Of a stretch of 64,000 nt of DNA, positions 55,801 to 64,000 are shown one piece after another. A program made the position numbers and the translations under genes. The DNA is taken from assembly GCA_037974665.1 (NCBI GenBank), contig CM075770.1, positions 61,267,850 to 61,331,849 of the forward strand. The letters are read 5' to 3'. Position 1 is the first letter of the stretch. Each line of letters starts with the position of its first letter. The notes beneath the pieces were generated by a model. That model ran no database searches. It was not told the origin of the DNA and saw only the letters and a list, made by a program, of their open reading frames with translations. Source of the stretch: Ehretia macrophylla. Its lineage: Eukaryota > Streptophyta > Magnoliopsida > Boraginales > Ehretiaceae.

Positions 55801-58590
55801 ATAATATAAATCAAAAGTTGTTTTTGGATAATATAAAACATATTTACAAATTTTAATGGTAAATAAATTTAGTTATTTAATGTAAAATTAATTAATTTAT
55901 AATTTATTATAACAAATTTTGTGTTTTGAATACCACTTTGTAGCCCCGTGGAGGCCATTGGCCACCAAACGGCGACAAAAAGTAAAAGTTTGGTGGCCAT
56001 TTTGTCGCCAATAGATAGGAAGGGCCTAAAAATTAAAAATATAAATCAAATTGTTTATATAAATAAATAAATTCATTTATTTAGAATAAAATTAATAATA
56101 TAATTGAAAACTTGTTTTTAGATAATATAAAACATATTTACAATATTTATTGTTAAATAAATTAATTTATTTAACATAAAATTAATTAATTTATAATTTA
56201 TTATAACAAATTTTTGTTTTTGAATACCATTTAGTAACCCCGTGGTGGCCATTGGACACCAAACGACCACCAAAAGTAAAAGTTTGGTGGCCATTTGGTC
56301 GCCAATTGATATGAAGGGACTACAAATTAAAAATATAAATCAAATTGTTTATATAAATAAATAAATTCATTTATTAATAATAAATTAATAATATAAATAA
56401 AAAGTTGTTTTTAGATAATATAAAACATATTTACAAAATTTAATGTTAAATAAATAAAGTTATTTAATATAAAATTAATTAATTTATAATTTATTATAAC
56501 AAATTTTAGTTTTTGAATACAATTTTGTAATCCCGTGGTGGCCATTGGCCACCAAACAGTGACAAAAAGTAAAAGTTTGGTGGCCATTTGCTTGCTAATC
56601 GATATGTAGCGGCAACAAATTAAAAATATAAATCAAATTGTTTATATAAATAAATAAATTCAATTTTTTATAATAAAATTAATAATATAAATCAAAATTT
56701 GTTTTAGATAATAGAAAACATATTTACAAAATTTAATGTTAAATAAATTAAATTATTTAATATAAAATTAATTAATTTATAATTTTTTATAACAAATTTT
56801 AGTTTTTGAATACCATTTTGTAGCCCCGCAGTGGTTATTGGAGAACAAACGGTGAAAAAAAGTAAAAGTTTAGTGGCCTTTTGTTTGCTAATAGATATGT
56901 AAGGCTACAAATTAAAAATATAAACCAAATTATTTATATACTTTAATAAATTCATTTATTTAGAATAAAATTAATAATATAAATCAAAAGTTAATTTTAG
57001 ATAATATAAAACATATTTACAAAATTTAATGTTAAATAAATTTTGTTATTTAATATAAAATTAATTAATTTATAATTTATTATAACAATTTTAAGTTTTT
57101 GAATACCATTTTGTAAGCCCGTGGTGGCCATTGGCCACCAAACGGCAACAAAAGGTAAAAGTTTGGTGGCCATTTGTTCGCTAATAGATATGTAGGGGCT
57201 ACAAATTAAAAATATAAATCAAATTGTTTATATAAATAAATAAATTCATTTATTTAGAATAAAATTAATAATACAAATGAAAAGTTATTTATAGATAATA
57301 TAAAACATATTTACAAAATTATATGTTAAATATAATTTGTTATTTAATATAAAATTAATTAAATTATTATTTATTATAACAAATTTTAGTTTTTGAATAC
57401 CATTTTGTAGTCCTGTGGTGGCCATTGGCCACCAACCAGCAACAAAAAGGAAAAGTTTGGGGGCCATTTTGTCACCAATAGATAGGAAGGGGCTACAAAT
57501 TAAAAATATAAATCAAATTATTTATATAAATAAATAAATCCATTTATTTAGAATAAAATTAATAATATAAATCAAAAGTTGTTTTTGGATAATATAAAAC
57601 ATATTTACAAATTTTAATGGTAAATAAATTTAGTTATTTAATGTAAAATTAATTAATTTATAATTTATTATAACAAATTTTGTGTTTTGAATACCACTTT
57701 GTAGCCCCGTGGAGGCCATTGGCCACCAAACGGCGACAAAAAGTAAAAGTTTGGTGGCCATTTTGTCGCCAATAGATAGGAAGGGCCTAAAAATTAAAAA
57801 TATAAATCAAATTGTTTATATAAATAAATAAATTCATTTATTTAGAATAAAATTAATAATATAATTGAAAACTTGTTTTTAGATAATATAAAACATATTT
57901 ACAATATTTATTGTTAAATAAATTAATTTATTTAACATAAAATTAATTAATTTATAATTTATTATAACAAATTTTTGTTTTTGAATACCATTTAGTAACC
58001 CCGTGGTGGCCATTGGACACCAAACGACCACCAAAAGTAAAAGTTTGGTGGCCATTTGGTCGCCAATTGATATGAAGGGACTACAAATTAAAAATATAAA
58101 TCAAATTGTTTATATAAATAAATAAATTCATTTATTAATAATAAATTAATAATATAAATAAAAAGTTGTTTTTAGATAATATTAAACTTATTTACAAAAT
58201 TTAATGTTAAATAAATAAAGTTATTTAATATAAAATTAATTAATTTATAATTTATTATAACAAATTTTAGTTTTTGAATACAATTTTGTAATCCCGTGGT
58301 GGCCATTGGCCACCAAACAGTGACAAAAAGTAAAACTTTGGTGGCCATTTGCTTGCTAATAGATATGTAGCGGCAACAAATTAAAAATATAAATCAAATT
58401 GTTTATATAAATAAATAAATTCATTTTTTTATAATAAAATTAATAATATAAATCAAAAGTTATTTTTAGATAATATAAAACATATTTACAAAATTTAATG
58501 TTAAATAAATTAAGTTATTTAATATAAAATTAATTAATTGATAATTTGTTATAACAAATTTTAGTTTTTGAATACCATTTTGTAGCCCCG
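49826..58590 (+). repeat. Five consecutive 6-monomer higher-order repeat units (about 1.76 kb)
   Basis: The marker GGTTATTGG(A/C)GAACAAA recurs with its GCCCCGC at 49826, 51583, 53341, 55063, 56825 and 58587. Spacings are 1757, 1758, 1722, 1762 and 1762 bp. Units from about 54.4 to 58.4 kb are nearly identical; one 60-codon minus-strand frame is repeated without change at 53802, 55524 and 57285. The short 1722-bp unit lacks about 37 bp near 54360. There TTATTTAG runs straight into ATAATATAAAAT, consistent with slippage between two TTTAG words. The 49.8-53.3 kb units keep the register but are more diverged. Confidence 0.85.
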
Positions 58591-61226
58591 CAGTGGTTAT
58601 TGGCGAACAAACGGCGACAAAAAGTAAAAGTTTAGTGGCCATTTGTTCGCTAATAGATATGTAAGGCTACAAATTAAAAATATAAATCAAATTGTTTATA
58701 TACTTAAATAAATTCATTTATTTAGAGTAAAATTACTAATATTAATCAAAATTTAATTTTAGATAATATAAAACATATTTACAAAATTTAATGTTAAATA
58801 AATTTTGTTATTTAATATAAAATTAATTAATTTATATTTTATTATAACAAATTTTTGTTTTTGAAAACCACTTTGTAAACCAGTGGTGGCCATTGGCCAC
58901 CAAACGACGACAAAGGGTAAAAGTTTGTTGGCCATTTGGTCGTCAATTGATATGAAGGGGCAACAAATTAAAAATATAATTCAAATTATTTATATAAATA
59001 AATAAATAAATAAATTCATTTATTTATAATAAAATTAATAATATAAATCAAAATTTGTTTTTAGATAATATAAAACATATTTACAACATTTAATGTTAAA
59101 TAAATTTAGTTATTTAATATAAAATTAACTAATTTACAATTTAATATATCAAATTTTAGTTTTTGAATACCTTCTTGTAGCCCAGTGGTGGCCATTGGCC
59201 ACCAAACGACGACAAAATGTAAAAGTTTGGTGGCCATTTGGTCGCTAATAGATATGAAGGGGCTACAAATTAAAAATATAAATCAAATTGTTTATATAAT
59301 TAAATAAATTAATTTATTTAGAATAAAATTAATAATTTAAATCAAAAGTTATTTTTAGATTATATAAAACATATTTATAAAATTTATTGTTAAATAAATT
59401 TAGTTATTTAATATAAAATTAATTAATTTATAATTTATTATAACAAATTTTAGTTTTTGAATACCATTTTGTTGCCCCGTGTTGGCCATTGGCAACCAAA
59501 CGGTGACAAAAAGTAAAAGTTTGGTTGCTAATAGATATAAAGGTGCAACAAATTAAAAATATAAATTAAATTGTTTATATAAATAAATAAATTCGTTTAT
59601 TTAGAATAAAATTGATAATATAAATCAAAAGTTATTTTTATATAAAGTAAAACATATTTAAAAAATTTAATGTTAAATAAATAAAGTTATTTAATATAAA
59701 ATTAATTTATTTATAATTTATTATAACAAATTTTAGTTTTTTAATACCATTTTGTGGCCCTGTGGTGGCCATTGGCCACCAAACGGCAACAAAAAGTAAA
59801 AGTTTGGTGGCCATTTGTACGCTAATAGATATGTAGGGGCTACAAATTAAAAATATAAAACAAATTGTTTATATACTTAAATAAATTTATTTATTTAGTA
59901 TAAAATTAATAATATAAATGAAAAGTTATTTTTAGATAATATAAAACATATTTACAAAATTTTATCTAAAATATAATTTGTTATTTAATGTAAAATTAAT
60001 TAATTTATAATTTATTATAACAAATTTTAGTTTTTGAAAAGCATTTTGTAGCCTCGTGGTGGCGATTGGCCACCAAACGGTGACAAAAAGGAAAAGTTTG
60101 GTGGCAATTTCGTCACCAATAGATAGGAAGGGACTACAAATTAAAAATATAAATCAAATTATTTATATAAATAAATAAATTCATTTATTTAGAACAAAAT
60201 TAATAATATAAATCAAAAGTTATTTTTGGATAACATAAAACATATTTACAAAATTTAATGGTAAATAAATTTAGTTATTTAATGTAAAATTAATTAATTT
60301 TTAATTTATTATAACAAATTTTGGGTTTTGAATACAATTTTGTAGCCCCATGGAGGCCATTGGCCACCAAATGGTGACAAAAAGTAAAAGTTTGGTGGCT
60401 ATTTGTCGACAATAGATAGGAAGGGCCTAAAAATTAAAAATATAAATCAAATTGTTTATATAATTAATAAATTCATTTATTTAGAATAAAATTAATAATA
60501 TAATTCAAAACTTATTTTTAGATAATATAAAACATATTCACAATATTTATTGTTAAATAAATTAATTTATTTAATATAAAATTAATTAATTTATAATTTA
60601 TTATAACAAAATTTATTTTTTGAATACCATTTTGTAACCCCGTTGTGGCCATTGGCCACCAAACGACCACAAAAAGTAAAAGTTTGGGGGTCATTTGGTC
60701 GCCAATAGATGTGAAGGGCCTACAAATTAAAAATATAAATCAAAATGTTTATATAAATAAATAAAATCATTTATTTATAATAAAATTAATAATATAAATC
60801 AAAAGTTGTTTTTAATTAATATAAAACATATTTACAAAATTTAATGTTAAATAAATTAAGTTATTTAATATATAATTAATTAATTTATAATTTATTATAA
60901 CAAATTTTAGTTTTTGAATACAATTTTGTAATCCCGTGGTGGCCATTGGCCACCAAACGGCGACAAAAATATAAAGTTTGGTGGCCATTTGCTCGCTAAT
61001 AGATATGTAGCAGCTGCAAATTAAAAATATAAATCAAATTGTTTATATAAATAAATAAATTCATTTATTTATAATAAAATTAATAAAATAAATCAAAAGT
61101 TGTTTTTAGATAATATAAAACATATTTAGAAAATTTAATGTTAAATAAATTAAGTTATTTAATATAAAATTAATTAATTTATAATTTATTATAACAAATT
61201 TTGGTTTTTAAATACCAGTTTTTAGC
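58587..61226 (+). repeat. 9-monomer spacing of a marker monomer, distal block C
   Basis: The next marker after 58587 is GGTGGTTATTGGCCAACAAAC at 61226, 2639 bp or nine monomers away. The intervening order (TGAAAACCACTTTGTA, CTTCTTGTAGCCCAG, GGCAACC...GGTTGC, GTGGCGATTGG, GTGGAGGCC) resembles the 42.2-45 kb region. The 6-monomer unit is therefore probably a shortened local derivative of a longer arrangement. Confidence 0.55.
59469..59551 (+). repeat. Variant foldback box with both stems changed in matched pairs
   Basis: The outer stem reads TTGTTGC (59469-59475) against GCAACAA (59545-59551) instead of the usual TTGTAGC/GCTACAA. The inner stem reads GCAACCAAAC (59492-59501) against GTTTGGTTGC (59519-59528) instead of CCACCAAAC/GTTTGGTGG. 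Both stems therefore still pair although the sequence differs from the common form. Confidence 0.7.
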
Positions 61227-63545
61227 CTCGTGGTGGTTATTGGCCAACAAACGGCGAGAAAAAGTAAAAGTTTAGTGGCCATTTGTTCGCTAATAGATAT
61301 GTAGGGCTACAAATTAAAAATATAAATCAAATTGTTTATATAAATAAATAAATTCATTTATTTAGAATAAAATTAATAATATAATCGAAAGTTATTTTTA
61401 GATAATATAAAACATATTTATAAAATTTAATGTTAAATAAATTTTGTTATTTTATATAAAATTAATTAATTTATAATTTATTATAACAAATTTTAGTTTT
61501 TGAAAACCACTTTGTAGCCCTGTGGTGGCCATTGGCCACCAAACGACGACAAAAAGTAAAAGTTTGGTGGCCATTTGGTTGCCAATTGATATGAAGGGGC
61601 TACAAATTAAAAATATAAATCGAATTGTTTATATAAATAAATAAATTCATTTATTTATAATAAGATTAATAATATAAATCTAAATTTGTTTTTAGATAGT
61701 ATAAAACATATTTACAAAATTTAATGTTAAATAAATTTAGTTATTTAGTATAAAATTAATTAATTTATAATTTATTATAACAAAGTTTAGATTTTGAATA
61801 CATCTTGTAGCCCAGTTGTGGCCATTGGCAACCAAACAGTGACAAAAAGTAAAAGTTTGGTGGCCATTTGGTCGCTAATAAAATGAAGGGGCTACAAATT
61901 AAAAATATAAATCAAATTGTTTATATACTTAAATAAATTCATTTATTTAGAATAAAATTAATAATATAAATCGAAAGTTATTTTTAGATAATATAAAACA
62001 TATTTATAAAATTTAATGTTAAATAAATTTTGTTATTTTATATAAAATTAATTAATTTATAATTTATTATAACAAATTTTAGTTTTTGAATACCATTTTG
62101 TAGCCCCGTGGTGGCCATTGGCAACCAAACAGCGACAAAAAGTAAAAGTTTGGGAGCTAATAGATATGAAGGGGCAACAAATTAAAAATATAAATTAAAT
62201 TGTTTATATAAATAAATAAATTCATTTATTTAGAATAAAATTAATAATATAAATCAAAAGTTGTTTTTAGATAATATAAAACATATTTACAAAATTTAAT
62301 GTTAAATAAATTAAGTTATTTAATATAAAATTAATTAATTTATAATTTATTATAACAAATTTTAATTTTTGAATATTATTTTGTAGCCTCGTGGTGGCCA
62401 TTGGACACCAAACGGCGACAAAAAGTAAAAGTTTGGTGGTCATTTGGTCGCTAATAGATATGAAGGGGCCACAAATTAAAAATATAAATCAAATTATTTA
62501 TACAAATAAAAAAATTCATTTATTTAAAATAAAATTAATAATATAAATCAAAAGTTGTTTTTAGATAATATAAAACATATTTAAAAAATTTAATGTTAAA
62601 TAAATTTATTTATTAAATATAAAATTAATTAATCTGTAATTTACTATTACAAATTTTAGTTTTTGAATACCATTTTGTAGCCCCGTGGTGGCCATTGGCC
62701 ACCAAACGGGGACAAAAAGTAAAAGTTTGTCCGCTAATAAATATGAAAGGGCAACAAATTAAAAATATAAATCAAATTGTTTATATAAATATATAAATTC
62801 TTTTATTTGGCATAAAATTAATAATATAAATCAAAAGTTATTTTTAGATAATATAAAACATATTTACAAAATTTAATGTTAAATAAATTAAGTTATTTAA
62901 TATAAAATTAATTAATTTATAATTTATTATAACAAATTTTAATTTTTTGAATACCATTTTGTAGCCCCGTGGTGGCCATTGGACATCAAATGGCGACAAA
63001 AAGTAAAAATTTGGTGGCCATTTGGTCGCTAATAGATATGAAGTGGCTACAAATTTAAAATATAAATCAAATTGTTTATACAAATAAATAAATTCATTTA
63101 TATAGAATAAAATTAATAATATAAATCAAATGTTGTTTTTGGATAATATAAAACATATTTAGAAATTTTAATGTTAAATAAATTTATTTAAGTAATATAA
63201 AATTAATTAATTTAAAAATTATTATAACAAATTTTAGTTTTTGAATACCATTTTCTAGCCCCGTGGTGGTCAATGGCCAGCAGACGGCCAAAAAACGTAA
63301 AAGTTTGGTGGCCATTTGGTGGCCAATTGATATGAAGGGGCTACAAATTAAAAATATAAATCAAATTGTTTATATAAATAAATAAATTCATTTATTTATG
63401 ATAAGATTAATAATATAAATCAAAAGTTGTTTTTAGATAATATAAAACATATTTACATAATTTATTGTTAAATCAATTAAGATATTTAATGTAAAATTAA
63501 TTAATTTATAATTTATTATAACAAATTTTAGTTTTTGAATACCAT

Positions 63546-63641
63546 TTTGTAGCCCCGTGGTGGCCATTGGCCACCAAACGGCGACAAAAAGTAAAAGTTT
63601 GGTGGCCATTTGTTTGCTAATAGATATGTAGGGGCTACAAA
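63546..63641 (+). repeat. Type example of the 96-bp foldback box in the satellite monomer
   Basis: The box opens TTTGTAGCCCC and closes GGGGCTACAAA, a perfect 11-bp inverted repeat 74 bases apart. Inside are a palindrome GGTGGCCATTGGCCACC (8-bp arms, one-base centre) and a second inverted repeat, TGGCCACCAAAC against GTTTGGTGGCCA (12 bp, 17-base spacer). Many monomers also have GGCGAC against GTCGCC around the AAAAAGTAAAAG loop. The same layout recurs in most of the roughly 160 monomers (another clean case is 20335-20430). It could form a cruciform or, if transcribed, a hairpin RNA. Confidence 0.85.
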
Positions 63642-64000
63642 TTAAAAATATAAATCAAATTGTTTATATACTTAAATAAATTCATTTATTTAGAATAAAA
63701 TTAATAATATAAATGAAAAGTTATTTTTAGATAATATAAAACATATTTACAAAATTTTATGTTAAATATAATTTGTTATTTAATATAAAATTAATTAATT
63801 TATAATTTATTATAACAAATTTTAGTTTTTGAAAAGCATTTTGTAGCCCCGTGGTGGCGATTGGCCCCCAAACGGCGACAAAAAGGAAAAGTCTTGTGGC
63901 CATTTTGTCACCAATAGATAGGAACGGGGTACAAATTAAAAATATAAATCAAATTATTTATATAAATAAATAAATTCATTTATTTAGAATAAAATTAATA

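Larger units (their letters stand above)
38661..64000 (+). repeat. Satellite array, block C (about 293-bp monomer)
   Basis: About 86 more copies of the block A monomer in the same orientation, running off the end of the window. Variants typical of this block include TGTAACCCCGTGG and TGTAATCCCGTGG boxes, TCCGCTAATAGATATG, and GGTTATTGG(C/A)GAACAAAC. Higher-order structure is strong between about 44.5 and 61 kb. No gene is seen. The stretch 61230-64000 continues as ordinary diverged monomers with no clear local higher-order unit. Confidence 0.97.

Noticed and set aside
4657-63083. Recurrent minus-strand open frames of 60-79 codons beginning MATKLLLFVAVWW, MAPKLFLFVAGWW or similar
   Set aside because: They are the satellite box and AT-rich tail read backwards: the ATG comes from GGCCAT or GCCAT in the box, and the frame is open by chance. 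They appear only where a monomer lacks a stop, show no domain, and identical copies follow the higher-order units. Not genes.

Overview
The window is non-genic plant heterochromatin. I find no credible host gene, tRNA or rRNA gene. Two things fill it: a long array of one AT-rich satellite, and two clusters of non-coding LTR retroelements inserted into that array. The eukaryotic plant assignment rests on initiator-Met tRNA primer sites (TGGTATCAGAGC), 5-bp target duplications, a TRIM-type element with the CCCACATCGG motif that recurs in plant TRIMs, long-LTR elements with TGTGACACCCC/GTTACA ends, and nested insertion. I cannot name the species.

Layout. Satellite block A is 1-21008. Retroelement cluster 1 is 21009-34476. 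Satellite block B is 34477-35213. Retroelement cluster 2 is 35214-38660. Satellite block C is 38661-64000. The satellite monomer is about 293 bp and always in the same orientation, about 160 copies in all. The blocks keep the same orientation, and the monomer register resumes across each cluster, so this was one array later interrupted. Each monomer is a very AT-rich stretch plus a GC-richer box of about 96 bp with nested inverted repeats. Monomers form local higher-order repeats. Block A shows 4-, 8-, 9-, 10- and 11-monomer spacings; block C shows 6-, 8- and 9-monomer spacings.

Cluster 1 is a solo-LTR-like sequence (21009-22639 plus 32904-34476) split by a structurally complete minus-strand element (22640-32898). 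That element has about 4.6-kb LTRs around a 1.1-kb non-coding core with primer-binding site and polypurine tract, and perfect TTATG target duplications. It is LARD-like, meaning a large non-autonomous LTR derivative. Cluster 2 is a TRIM-type element (260-bp LTRs, about 75-bp core) whose left LTR is split by a 2.84-kb solo LTR with perfect GCCAT duplications.

None of these elements encodes a recognisable gag or pol, so all would depend on proteins made elsewhere. Nothing here is a pathway or operon. The interest lies in satellite structure, its homogenisation history and the retroelement stratigraphy. All identities, ages and periods were judged by eye from coordinates, without alignment software.
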